Under the pieces are notes generated by a model, which was not told the origin of the DNA, did no database searches, and was given only the letters and a program-made list of their open reading frames with translations. From NCBI GenBank assembly GCA_027605045.1, contig JAQFWX010000014.1:186001-250000 (forward strand): a stretch of 64,000 bases of DNA, read 5' to 3'. Positions 1-11,504 of the stretch are shown here, in pieces. The translations under genes were made by a program, and so were the position numbers. The stretch is from Phallus indusiatus. Its lineage: Eukaryota; Basidiomycota; Agaricomycetes; Phallales; Phallaceae. The stretch's first letter is position 1, and each line of letters opens with the position of its first letter.

Positions 1-241
1 GCGTGATGACAACATTTCTCACAGGGAATCGGAATAACACTAGCAAAACGGCGGCCTCAACTGAACTATCTGTACTGATTGTTGACAGGTGCAATTTGGC
101 CACAGTCACGGTATGATCCACTTATTCAAGCTCGCTAGCCCTGCGATCCCCCTATACATAAGGCCTCCACTTCTTTCCGTCGGCTTCTCTTAGTAGCCTG
201 CACATTTTCTTTCTTGATAGTTTCACGACTTTTCAAAATCG

Positions 242-2180
242 ATGTCTGATATTGGTCGGTTTATTCAGGAGTTTTTAAAAGACCACTTTCTGCAAGACGA
301 TATCACCGTTTCTTACAACTCGGGTGAGACAAGCATCAATCCAGTCAATTCTCGTTTCAATATTAGTGCCAATTCTCATTCGATATTATTTAGTTTCAGC
401 CACGTTATTATTACTATACGAAATAATTCTCAATTTCTCTGACGAAGTACAGTATATATGGCTGTACGTCAATGTTTCACGTTTGTTGAGAGACAGCATA
501 TCTACATATACAATGGAATAGATCACCGTGGTCATTAGTCACGATTCTTTATCTTTTGATTCGATACTTCACACTAGTTTTTCTTATTCTCAATTCTTAC
601 GGTAAGATTCGAGAACCTCGAATTACTAGTAATGATATTAACTCTCGGACTTCTTCTTTTAGCTGCGACCGGCTCTAATCTGCCTATTTCGGTAAATCTC
701 TCCCGGCGCTGTCTTTGTCGTTTCGTCCATATTGACCCTATGTGCTAGTTGTAAGAACACAATCATCAAACGTACAGCCCTTTTTTAAAGAAACGCTTGG
801 TGCGTATTACATAGTTGCAATTCCTTTGTTGAGCTCTCAGTATGGTATTCCAGTAACGTCTACTCACGTTACCTTTGAAATGCTGAATAATCGTTCAGGG
901 GACCTGTACTTATCATTCCGGCGGTTGATGTTCTCATACTGTTAAGAGTGTATGCGCTCTACGAAAGAAGTAAATCAAGTACGCTAGTATTCAACTATAC
1001 GCTATTGATATTTTATTAATTTTTCCTTGGATAGTCGGTGGCTTCTTAATATTTCTTTGGCTGGGTAACGTGGATTTCACAGCGTACATTACTAATCCCT
1101 TCTTTCTGATTTCATTGTTCAACAGTCGAGACAACGGTATGATTTATTCTTTTCTTTGACAAGGACTGAACGTCTTTACCCCGAAATAGATTGTTCTCGT
1201 TTTGACAGGCTTAGGACTCGGCCCCCGGAAAGGTGCATCTCCAAATCCAGTGCCGGGCATACTAACGGGCTGTGATCCCACCGATCTGTTCAACGCTCAC
1301 AATCTCATTATTGGAGGGTATAAGTTCTCTTGTCTGCCAATATTTTTGGGATGACTTATCTGTTCGTTTTGGTTTTGATTGCTACGATAGAAGTGTCACT
1401 ATAATTTTTCAAGGTACTTCTTACTACACCCTAGAGTTTGAATATAATACCTATGATTCATCATTGTTTGTCAGCGATTTACCTAGGGCTTGCATTGTAC
1501 AAGCTGGTTGTCCAAATTAAGTTTGTAAAGCGTTTGACGCCACTTTTCGAAATATTCTTTCGGTCAGATATGTTTCTACGTATATCAGTATACAAAATTT
1601 GTTCATATCAGTGAAAATTTTAGAGATGGCGCCTTATACTGCTTCAAGTACGTCGACCGCGTTACTTATATATTATTTGCACGACCGTTCATGATGATTA
1701 ACCTGCTTTTTATCAGTGTCTTAGGTATTGATTACACCCATTCATTGGTTGATCAGAACTTCCCAACGTTTTATGATAGCCATGTACGCCCTAAATGTTT
1801 TTTTCGCCCAACATTTCAGGTCAACCCCGTTGGAAGGTGTAGGTTCAGTGTAAGTCTCGGCTTCTTTGTTCTTCCATCATAGAGCGACTCACTCTCTCAA
1901 ACGATAGATGGATCGTCTCATTTGTCGCTATCACCGTGAGTTTTTCAGACTAACTCAAACTAAGCTCCTATAAATATCTTGTCAGGCTGGAAAATTGGTC
2001 CTCAATCTTAGGAAACGTGCGCATGGTGACTCCTCAAATAATGTCAGTAACCTTTCCAGGCTATCCGAATCTCCTGAGTTTCAAGTCGGAACCCCAACCG
2101 AACCAATTCAATCCACCGTCATGATTGATGTATCTCAAATGCATGGAGGTACTGAAGAACGGCTTCCTACTTCCAGATAG
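242..2180 (+). CDS. DUF6533 multi-pass membrane protein, copy 1 (intron-rich, model partly resolved)
   Basis: Likely a basidiomycete DUF6533 seven-helix-type integral membrane protein of unknown function. Clear exons are 242-323 (starts MSDIGRFIQEF), 394-463 (helix ending DEVQYIWL), 522-601 (SPWSLVTILYLLIRYF) and about 663-691. Further coding blocks are VDVLILLRVYALYERSK near 920-970, the loop GLGLGPRKGASPNPVPGILTGC near 1210-1270 (positions only beyond 20 residues), and the tail that begins AGKLVLNLRKRAHGDSSNN near 1985 and stops at 2180. The DEVxYIW...PWSL and LLRVYALYERSK signatures are those of DUF6533. The same order of blocks is found in copy 2 (9127-11504). The joint between the fourth exon and the following Cys-containing block does not keep frame in either copy under the splice sites I chose, so the model is incomplete there rather than proven broken. 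Confidence 0.6.
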
Positions 2181-2855
2181 TAGGATGGTGGGACCGATTC
2201 GAAATTAGCTCAAACAAATTGTTCGTAATAGTTGCATGCGCGGAAACGAGCTACTCTCGAACATCTGAGCTATGTTTGAATGGCTATCGATACTCTTGGA
2301 CGTGTAATATATTTGAGTAATTATGTGTCTTTGTGATTCAGCTGGGGCGGCGCGAAGTATCCTGAAGGAAAGTTATTATTTAACTCTATCTGTACAGCTC
2401 ACGGAAGCCATTCAGTGTTAATGTATGATGGTGAAAGTAACAATAATATACCGGGCACGAAACGCATAAACTGAGAGATAAAACGAAATCATAATAATTC
2501 GAGAACAAATATAGATACTATAATCAAAGAGCACATAAAAGGAAGGAAAAAGAAAGGAAACTGCCGTGGCAGACGAATAAGGGTAAAACACAGAAATGTA
2601 AAAATAGAGATAGACTAGCATGATCTTGTGTTTAGTCACTGTCACGCCGCACTCCTTAGCCGCAGATTGTCAGTGTCCAAAGCATAGGTCCAAGCCCAGA
2701 GTACGAGACGTCCGGTCCTTCTTCACATATTCCTTTGTACATAGCCCGAGGTAAGTGAGATAAAAACTATATATGGGCAAAGCCCTACTAACGAATAGAC
2801 AAATCACATTCAGTTTCGAGATCACCCTCTTCACCCTCTTTGTTCTTTATTCAAA
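2181..2855. other. Intergenic; 5' flank of F-box copy 1
   Basis: No gene seen. From about 2330 onward this flank resembles the 16555-16924 flank of F-box copy 2 (shared GGGGYGGCGCGAARTA and CTGAAGGAAAG blocks), which marks the left part of a segmental duplication. A TATATAT run lies about 90 bp before the F-box start. Confidence 0.5.
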
Positions 2856-4077
2856 ATGGTCACAAGTTTTTTCGACCGCATACCTTACGATATTTTCAGA
2901 CAAATCATCCTATACAGCTATGCAACCCACGTTCTTCTCGATGAGAGTTACGGAGCGTACGAGTCGTTGCTATTGCCACCCATCGAAGCGTCCCATGTTT
3001 GCCGCTCATGGCGACACGCGCTCGTAGCGGATCGAGCAATGTGGACATTTATCTCCTTCCCAGATGTAGGACCGGAAGGAGTAATGGAGCTTCTCCATCG
3101 ATCTGGTTCGTGGGCACTGAGCGTGTGCATCCGATTTGGAGGGTCTGGTTGGTTCAAAATCAAAGATGATACAAGTGCTCGAAACATGCTCTCCGCCCTT
3201 TTTGATCATCTTCATCGATTCAAGCTGCTTTGTCTCCGTATTAACCCTACATATGAACAAGTTCCCGTGTCTCTCGGACTTCAAGTTCTGTCATATATCA
3301 GACATCCGGCTCCGCAACTGGAAACATTTGTATTTCTCCATGACTCTCTCGACTATACTTTGCGAGAACATCTTTGGAAATCTGACAGGCTATTTTCTGG
3401 ATACGCGCCGAGACTCAAGTGCATGCATTCTCAACTGATCCTTCACTCTTACGAACGACATAGTCCAGTACTCCATAACCTGACCGAACTTTCTTTGTTT
3501 ATACCATTCTCGTTCTCGGATAATCCAGATGATATTCTTGACATTCTGGGCTCGTCCCCGAAACTGAAGTTCCTTGACCTTCGTATGGATAGCGATCGAG
3601 AGTGGCCGGTGATTTTACAACATGCTCCCACGCGGCACGTCGTTTTGCCAGATCTGCAAAAGCTCATCATCGAGGAGTATTACACAAACCTCATAATATT
3701 GGTGCTGGGGAACGTGACGTTTAACTCTGATGCTGAGTGGTATTTTGCTGCTCGTGATAGTATGACTTACATCAATCGCCCACCAAGCACCTTGCCTCAA
3801 GTCTTATTGGAGGTGCCATTCACGTTCCTTCGCTTTCGCTTTAGCTCAGATGATGAAGTGGAAATGCTTTTGGAGGAAAAGCGTGCGATACACTGCGATC
3901 ACAATCAGACGAACAGAAACACACTCGTGCTGCGTCAGCGAAGAGTGTATGACCTTCAAGTTGTGGATTTTTGGAACATCTCGGCGATGAAGTCAGTTAA
4001 TCTCTCTTACGTAACTCGAGCGGTATTTGAATTCGAAGGCTCGGCGCAATTTACTACGGCTATATTCCCCACTTTTC

Positions 4078-5378
4078 CATCAGGAAGATTGAAGAAAAAT
4101 ATGGTGAATTATATAGGCAAGATAGAACTCCTAGACCCATAGTCCTCCCCCCGATTATCATGTGCCACATAGACCGCGTGACTGTCACATAGTTCTCATA
4201 GCACTGGCTTAGCGCCCTGTAGACGAGCCATAGACTTTCATAGTCCGGCATAAACACCTGATATACTTAATTGCACTGCTATATTTCCCGATATTTTCCT
4301 TATATTTCTTTATATTATTTATGAAGAAAAAGATATATTTGGGGCCTCTTGTTCCGCAACCACGATGTAGTGAGATTTTCACACGGTGCCGAACAAAGAG
4401 CTAGGCTATGGTCGTAGCCTCTCTCCTAACTGTTTGACCTGGAGATGCTGCGACTGCTTAGATTTTTGAAACCTATGACAGCCCCAACCTTCTAGATGGC
4501 AACACACTATGAATTTGCCTCTATGGATGGACCTAACCGGCCATCCTTGAAAGCTTAAACCTCAGGGCCTAACCTGCCGCCCCATACCTTTTCGAATAAT
4601 ATCTCCAACACCAACAACGAATAGCTCACACCAATGGCACGAAACTAACACTATAGTCCATTATACCACTGCTTGCGCTCTCTTTTCAACACACGACACA
4701 GACCACACACCATGTCACCAAGACAAAGAAAGGACGTACCTCCGAGTTAGCGCCCATACCTCAACCACTAGAATCAAATTCCTTTCAACTGAACTCGAAG
4801 CTTGGCTAGAAAACCATGCAGGAAAACGAGGCTATCAAGACATGGAGACATGTCTTGCCACTAGTTTATAGATCAGATCCAAGGGTACTTGGGACTGACT
4901 TTGCGGCTGGGGTTTTAGTGGGTATGCTGGGATTGAGTCCCACACTATTGGCGTCCCTATATTTAGGAACTCCAATGTGCGTAAATGCATTTCCCCGCGG
5001 GGCCGCCTCGTCTTTCCATTCCAACCCTCACTCAAAGTAGGTTGAAATTCCTACGAACCCTCTGATGGGACCGGAAAACCTCCAAGCGAGCAACTTTCTT
5101 GTCTATTCCAAACATCCTTCCAAAAAAAAAAAAAAAAAAAAAAAGAAAAAGATATATTGTTACTATTCTAGTTCTGAGTAGTTGTAAATACACAAATATT
5201 CTACTTAGATCCGCAGTGTGCACTGTCCGGGAAAATCAGCGGTGGTTCGCTGAAAAGTTTCACTAACTTATGATAAAAAAATTTTAGTGGGAATCTCCAA
5301 GAGGGAGAAAATACCTACTAATATAGCAATTATCCGTCATGAGTGTAAGAACCAATAGCCTGCAATGAAAATTTAGTC
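4078..5378. mobile_element. 1.3 kb insertion in F-box copy 1, type unknown
   Basis: Defined by comparison with F-box copy 2, which has no such sequence. The borders are placed to one or two bases because TC stands at both joints; this may be a 2 bp target duplication or chance. I see no terminal inverted repeat, no TG...CA LTR ends and no coding region longer than about 75 codons. A run of 23 A lies at 5122-5144. The element may be non-autonomous or a deleted remnant. Confidence 0.6.
5122..5144 (+). repeat. Poly-A run (23 A)
   Basis: Uninterrupted run of 23 A inside the insertion, followed by GAAAAAGATATAT; a similar GAAAAAGATATAT string stands at about 4326. It may be a retroposon tail or a simple slippage tract. 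Confidence 0.8.
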
Positions 5379-5881
5379 TGGCGTCATTAACGCGTGTGGA
5401 ATCTTTGCTCGTCAAATACAATACAAACCCATTTGAGCGTCATTTTGACCCATCTCTATCTTTTCTTATGACATTAGCTGTGGGCGTCGAACAAATCGTT
5501 CAAAAGCAACAGGTGAATCCATCCAAAGCATCCGTTGATTTATTATGGAGGCAGCTGTACCCCCGAGAAGGCCCGTCCCCTGATTGGCCGCTTCCAAGCT
5601 GTCTCCATTTACGAGAATTAATCGTAGATGTTCCAAAAAGGTTGACGAAATCTCAGCGGGAAATTCTCCATGCTTGTTCTCGAAGGCGTTTTGAAAGAGG
5701 TTACACTGTGAGAATACTCATACGGTATCCGCACATGGATGTGCTAATTGTATAACCACCACTGGACCCGCTGGCGAAACCCACTCAACTGGTATGTTCT
5801 CTTAGGGCTTCAGTTTGAAATCCTGATTTCTCCTAATTCACCGAACTCCCATAGTCACATATTCATATTATGCCTCATGTA

Positions 5882-6095
5882 CAGTGGCTCACAAAAGTGT
5901 CCCTATGTTTTCGCATTTTGGGAAGATTCATCTATAGCTCCTGAAGTAAGACATATGGTATTACAAATTTTTATTCAATGAAACTACAATATAATAGCTA
6001 TATTTCTATCAAAAAATAAAGAAATTCCATCTAGAAAATAAAAAGATATATCCAATTTAAAATGACTGCTCATAGGGACAGTTTTGTGAGGGTAT
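5882..6095 (+). repeat. Left terminal inverted repeat of the Tc1/mariner element
   Basis: 214 bp, near-identical to the reverse complement of 7262-7475. Its outer end carries CTCACAAAAGTGTCCC and its inner end carries the same motif with one change in opposite orientation, so each TIR is bounded by its own short inverted pair. Confidence 0.85.
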
Positions 6096-7079
6096 GTTTG
6101 TACTTGGGAAACCTGAAGAAAACCTGTATCAACAGTAGGTAAAACATGAGATTTGGGCTTTTATATTGTTTATTACTTGATTACTGATTTTTTATTTGCT
6201 TGGTTTATCTTCATCTTCTGTCTATCTTCTGTATACTATTGTGTAACTAAATTCTCCTGTTTATACAGAAAATGCAACCTCTAAACAAGATTATCAAATC
6301 TATCTCAACTCTATCACATTCTAATGGATCTATATTTAATATAAATATAAAATAATGTCAAAATAGACCAAAAACATCTTATTAACAGTCATATTTCAAA
6401 ACTCTCCCCTGCTAGCATACAGTGTCCCAACATACAAAGTCATCTCTGGAGAGTCAAAACTGCTGATTGAGATACCAGATATGTAAATTCTATAATCCTG
6501 AGTCATAAAGGTATACAATCAAACATAGAAACTCCCAGAAATCATGTGTTCAAGGTAATGCTGAAGACAAAAAGACTACAGCTGAAACAGGCTGATTATA
6601 GGTACTGAATGGACATGGTATTATGCTATCAAAACTAATTTGGGGAAGGCTGGAAATGAGTTATTTTGTCAGATAAGATCAATATTAATAGGATCATGTT
6701 GAATAATTTACAGTATTTACAGAAAGAGATTGGAAAATATCTATTTACTAGAACCACTCAAATTGCAGTGAAATGTAGTGACAAGAATATTATGGTAAGA
6801 ACATATTAAGGCACGAGAGATGTCAGAAATCTATTTGGGATTGAAGTTTAGATACATATGATTCAGTATTGAATGTTAATATATCAGCACTTGCTCCCTA
6901 AGATAAGAAAATTAGGAATCTTTATGGGCATAATAGTTTTATAGCAAGACACCAATCCTGAATATTCATATAAAATGACTGTAAATATGATTATAAGATT
7001 ATATTATTAAACTAATTAGATTTATTTTATATCATCTTCAATTATTTTCCTGAAAATCTCATAGAAGCAGCCTGAATGA

Positions 7080-7240
7080 CAACTTAATGGGTATCCAGAG
7101 ATACTATGCAGAGCAAGGCATAGATGAAAGAATATCAGGCAAGAATGGAAAGTAATAGCAGTAAGTAATCATCAGAATAACATTATGAATGTATCTGAAA
7201 AATTGGAAGTAGTAATAAAGGCCAGGAAAGCCTTATTAAG
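7080..7240 (+). pseudogene. Remnant of Tc1-type transposase C-terminus
   Basis: The + frame from about 7137 reads RQEWKVIAVSNHQNN, then MNVSEKLEVVIKARK. This fits the usual end of Tc1 transposases (EW..I......I.SMP.RL.AVIKA.G), which places the transposase on the + strand. Upstream the frame is broken by stops. Confidence 0.5.
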
Positions 7241-7261
7241 TACTAATTCTGCATTCTGGCT

Positions 7262-7475
7262 ATACCCTCACAAAACTGTCCCTATGAGCAGTCATTTTAA
7301 ATTGGATATATCTTTTTATTTTCTGGATGGAATTTCTTTATTTTTTGATAGAAATGTAGCTATTATATTTTAGTTCCATTGAATAAAAATTTGGAATACC
7401 ATATGTCTTACTTCAGGAGCTATAAATGAATCTTCCCAAAATACGAAAACATAGGGACACTTTTGTGAGCCACTG
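7262..7475 (-). repeat. Right terminal inverted repeat of the Tc1/mariner element
   Basis: Mirror of 5882-6095, 214 bp. It ends with CCACTG next to TA. Confidence 0.85.
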
Positions 7476-7477
7476 TA

Positions 7478-8221
7478 CATCGCTCTGTCCTTCAAGTCCT
7501 TTTAGACATATACTCTTCTTGGAAACTGTTTACTGCTATTTATACTTGCCTAAGTAATTCTTGATGAAAAATGAGAACAGCACTTGAAATTTGCAAAACA
7601 AAGCAATCATCTAGCTGTGTTGCGGCCAAACACATGCGATCAATCTAAATTGGGATAGCTTCAGCTGTAGATCACTACACCCGACTGGCACGACGCCCGC
7701 TGTGAGGTTTCAGACCTTGCCTTTCTTTTATAACCATCCCACTGATCTGAATTATGCAGCGCTGATGCAATGACTGAAAGGAACGCAAGCCAATTACGCG
7801 CTTCACAAACTGAGGTCCCAACATGGTATCATAAGGTTGTTAATGGGAGCGTCCATATAAGCATCCCATCTCCTTATTGATGAACAGTGTTCGTAATCAA
7901 ATTCCTTTATAACATAAAAAAGGAACTTAGTCTCAAGTATAAAAACAGTGAGGCAAAATGCGCAAAGGATGTTCAAAGCAGCGCCATACTATCGTACAAT
8001 TCTCGCACTCTTCTTTTTTGCATGAGCTTGACGCTCACTGAAGCACTGCTGACTGAGCATGATCTCAAATCTGTACACTGCTTTGCTTTCAAATGCACGT
8101 AGTTAATTTGAAAGACGTTCCTGGAAACGGTGCCATCATTAGTTTAAATGACCATCTGCCCAATGCCTCGCCACTGCACCTCTCTAATTTTAGCCGCTCA
8201 CATGGTAACATCTGAAGATCT
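7478..8221. other. Intergenic; 3' flank of F-box copy 1
   Basis: No gene supported. The stretch about 7520-7680 is similar to 18690-18860 downstream of F-box copy 2 (shared TAGCTGTGTTGCGGCSAARCAC), which extends the segmental duplication past the transposon. Confidence 0.5.
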
Positions 8222-8607
8222 TGTCAGGGTACGCTACCGCCGTCTCTCATTTTCCTATTTATTATCATCGGCATTATTTCATTCCTACTCCATTTACCAT
8301 TTCCGTATTTTACCTTCACCTTCCGTTTCCTCGTTCTGTCTCTATTTCGCTTTCTCTACTCGCGCGCTCGTACCCGGTGTGATGCCCGTGACATCACGTC
8401 GCTTGGGTTCGGCTTGGGCACCTGGCACTTAGCTGTGTCAGGGCCGCATGCCGCGTCGTCGTTTTATGTATATAGTAGCTGTACCTAGAGTGAGGGTCCC
8501 TAAGCTTGTTCTCTTAGGATCCCCTCCCTCTAGGTGAGTAGTATAGTTATTGTCCAATATAGTACTTAGGATCCCCTCCCTCTAGTGTGAGCTGAGTAGC
8601 CCTAACA
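8222..8607 (-). mobile_element. Solo LTR A (386 bp), minus orientation
   Basis: In minus orientation it begins TGTTAGGGCTACTCAG and ends CCCTGACA, the TG...CA ends of LTRs. It is flanked by a 5 bp target duplication GATCT (8217-8221 and 8608-8612). It is similar along its length to solo LTR B at 9208-9603 on the other strand, including a tandem GGAGGGGATCCTAAG motif. No internal retrotransposon sequence is attached. Confidence 0.85.
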
Positions 8608-9126
8608 GATCTGATGTATCACATACTTGTCGCCAAAATTCTGGTTACAACTGTCAGTTTACTGAGATTTTCATACTCATCCTCCAGTGAGTTTCAGTCT
8701 GCTCCCCTTCAATACGAAGTAACAGCCATGACCACCGTTGAAACTACGGGATCTCGTCTATCGATCCTGTTGCTGCTCAAATCGAGGACAAACCCTGGTT
8801 TAAAAAAATCGTTTCAAGATGACCTAAATATCGCATTGCATAAGTAGAATTTTTTTACGGCACGTCAATAATTGATCAATGACCTAATGGGGGAATGGTA
8901 TTGCTGGCGAAGCAGCAATCTCAAACGAATCAAATCATTATCTGTCAGGCCATGTCTGGATTGCTGATTATGGCTAGCTAACAGGTACTACCAACAGGTT
9001 GGAGATCCTTCATACATTTATAAGACCCTAATTTCTCTCCAACTTCTTTCTCTCCTTAGCGGTCTGCATATCTTGACTTTTCCTTCATATTGCTTCCTAA
9101 ATTAATACCTGATTTTTTTATAACCA
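8608..9126. other. Promoter region of DUF6533 copy 2
   Basis: No gene supported. The last 100 bp include TTTATAAG and a CT-rich leader. The leader resembles the sequence before copy 1, with TTTCTCTC.TTAG and a CTGCAYAT.TT block. Confidence 0.4.
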
Positions 9127-11504
9127 ATGTCCGACATTGAACAACTTATCCAGGAGTTGATCGGTGTGGTGCAAGACAATAATACCCTTGCCTACAATAC
9201 AGGTAAGTGTTAGGGCTACTCAGCTCACACTAGAGGGAGGGGATCCTAAGACAATATATTGGAAGGGAAACTAACTACTCACCTAGAGGGAGGGGATCCT
9301 AAGAGAACAAGCTTAGGGACCCTCACTCTAGGTACAGCGACTATATACATAAAACGACGACGCGGCGTGCGGCCCTGACACAGCTAAGTGCCAGGCGCCC
9401 AAGCTGAACCTAAGCGACGTGATGTCACGGGCATCACGCCGGGTATGAGCGCGCGACGCGCGCGAGTAGAGAAAGTGAAATAGAGAGAGAACAAGGAAAC
9501 GGAGAGTGAAAGTAAAATATGGAAATGATAAATAAAATAGGAAAGAAATGATGCCGATGATAATAAATAAGAAAATGAGAGACGGCGGTAGCGTACCCTG
9601 ACAGTAAGACGACCCCCACTTTATTCAATCTCAATGATTCGGCATCGACATTAATTGACGCTCCCGTTTCTTTAGTATCGGCCACTTTCTTAATATTTTA
9701 TGAAATAATTCTCACCTTTCCTGACGAAGTCCGGTACATATGGCTGTATGTCGACTTGAATGCTACCTGGCTATTGACAGTTCATCTACTCAAAACTCGT
9801 ATGGAATAGAGCACCGTGGTCCTTGGTCATGGTTCTTCATCTCTTAATTCGATACTTTACGCTAGTCTTTCTTATCCTCAGCGCTTACGGTACGATTCAA
9901 AAACCTTCACTTGATGCTCACTAACCTTGCACTTTCTTTCAGTCTCAATCAGCACTAATCTACCTGTCTCGGTAAATTTTCTCCTGATTAGCATCAAACG
10001 TTTACAATCTATTCATTGATTTTATCTACTAGTTGTGAGAAACATTATCATACTATTGATTTTTATAAAATTTGAATATATATTAGCTGTAATTCTTTTG
10101 TTTTCTTCCAAGTCTGGTATCCCGGTAACGTCTACTCGCATTATCTTCAGAGTGCTTAGTCCTAGTCATTAGGGGACCCGTGGTTCTCGTTCCGGCGGTT
10201 GATATTCTCGTTCTATTGAGGATATATGCGCTCTATGAACGACGTAAAGCAAGTGCGTTAGTTTCAGGTTAAATAATTTAGCACCTTTTTAAGGATTTGA
10301 CTTTTTTCTTGAACAGTTGGTGACTTCCTAATACTTATTTGGCTGGGTAATGTTATGGATTTTACTGTACTTATTCTCCCTTTCTTATTTCCTTGTATCC
10401 TAAGCGGAGACGACGGTACGATATTCTTTCTTTTAGGAGTAAAAAATCGGACCCTTTTGCGTTGAACTAGACTATGCTTGCCTTGACCGGCTTAGGATTC
10501 GGCCCCCAAAGAGGTGCATCGCCAAATCAACTACCAGGCATACTGGCAAACTGTACTCCAACTGATCCATTCAACGCTCACAATTTGATTATTGGGGGGT
10601 AATATCAGCTTTCAATCCTTTAGTATCAATATCTGTCCTTTTTGATTTCGATTATCACGGTAGAAGTGTCGCTATGGGCTTTCAAAGTACGGCTTCTCAA
10701 GGCACTCTTGAGTGAACTTTTGAGTCCCGGGCCTTCTAAGTAACTGAATACTGTTTGCTAGCGATTTACTTAGGGCTTGTGTTATACAAGCTGACTGTTC
10801 AAATCAAGTGTGTGAGACGTTTGACACCACTTTTGCAAATATTCCTTCGGTGAGATATGTTTCTACATCTATACACCGGCTTTGTTGAACCGTGGATGAA
10901 CATATCAGAGATGGCGCATTATACTGCTTCAAGTATGTCAGCTTTTTTGTATTACTACTATTACAATGACCATTGTAACCGATTCCCTTTTGATCAGCAT
11001 TTTAGGTAAAGTTGATAATGAATATTCATTATTTTATCAGAGCGCCTCAAATATTTACGTATATGATATTTCAAGCTATGTACGCTGTCAGCGTCTTCTA
11101 CGCGCTACACTCCGGACCCACCCCTTTGGAAGGCTTAGGTGCAGTGTAAGTCTCAGCTTCTTTCTTTAACCAAAAGTACGACTCACATTCTATGGTAGAT
11201 GGCTTATCTCAATCGTCGCTATCACCGTAGGTTTTTGAAGTCAATCAAAGAGCTGAAACTTCATTCACAGTTATATATATTCGATCAGGCCGGAAAATTA
11301 GTCCTTAATCTTAAAAAAAGCATCCACAATGGCTCTTCAAATAATGTTAGCAACCCTTCCGAACAATCCGGATTTTTAAGTTCTGAGTTTCGATTTGGAA
11401 CCCCAATCGAACCAATTCAATCAACTGTCGTTGTTGATGCATCTCAAATGCATGAGAGCAGTGGAATAGAATTACTTCCCATTTCAGCTTTTACGGTGGA
11501 TTAA
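9127..11504 (+). CDS. DUF6533 multi-pass membrane protein, copy 2, with a solo LTR in intron 1
   Basis: Paralogue of the 242-2180 gene. Clear exons are 9127-9202 (MSDIEQLIQELIGVV), 9676-9745 (DEVRYIWL), 9810-9889 (APWSLVMVLHLLIRYF) and a short one near 9944-9972. Later blocks are VDILVLLRIYALYERRK near 10200-10250, GPQRGASPNQLPGIL near 10505, and a tail ending at 11504. Exons 1 to 3 have the same lengths and phases as in copy 1 except for a two-codon shorter exon 1. Intron 1 has grown by insertion of solo LTR B at its first bases, yet GTAAG is kept next to the exon because the target duplication copied it. The middle exons are uncertain, as in copy 1. Possibly functional. Confidence 0.6.
9208..9603 (+). 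mobile_element. Solo LTR B (396 bp) in the first intron of DUF6533 copy 2
   Basis: Begins TGTTAGGGCTACTCAG and ends CCCTGACA. It is flanked by a 5 bp target duplication GTAAG (9203-9207 and 9604-9608). The duplicated GTAAG is the splice donor of intron 1, so the donor exists both before and after the LTR. It is similar to solo LTR A on the opposite strand. Confidence 0.9.

Larger units (their letters stand above)
2856..5755 (+). pseudogene. F-box protein, copy 1, split by a 1.3 kb insertion
   Basis: F-box protein of the basidiomycete type: an N-terminal F-box-like helix block (FDRIPYDIFRQIILYSY, then CRSWRHALVADRAMW) followed by a degenerate leucine-rich tail; the family recruits substrates to SCF ubiquitin ligases. 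The start at 2856 lies in the same CAAAATGG context as in copy 2. The reading frame is open from 2856 to about 4077, then foreign sequence brings stops (first at 4140-4142). The missing tail resumes at about 5379 (LTRVESLLVKYN) and ends at 5755. The two parts add to 1599 bp, exactly 533 codons, against 530 residues in copy 2, so the gene was apparently intact when the insertion landed. A truncated 428-residue product from the left part is possible. Confidence 0.8.
5882..7475 (+). mobile_element. Tc1/mariner-type DNA transposon, decayed
   Basis: The element is 1594 bp, starts CAGTGGCTCACAAAAGTG and ends with its reverse complement, and is flanked by TA on both sides (5880-5881 and 7476-7477), the Tc1/mariner target. 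The TIRs are 214 bp each. The interior is A+T rich and full of stops, but the right part still encodes a transposase C-terminus in pieces. It lies in the 3' flank of F-box copy 1; the matching flank of copy 2 (18640-18700) lacks it, so it inserted after the duplication or was lost from copy 2. Confidence 0.85.

Noticed and set aside
4078..5378. Treating the F-box insertion as a 1.3 kb intron
   Set aside because: No donor at the left joint, and the nearest GT gives a wrong phase after the TTTAG at the right joint.
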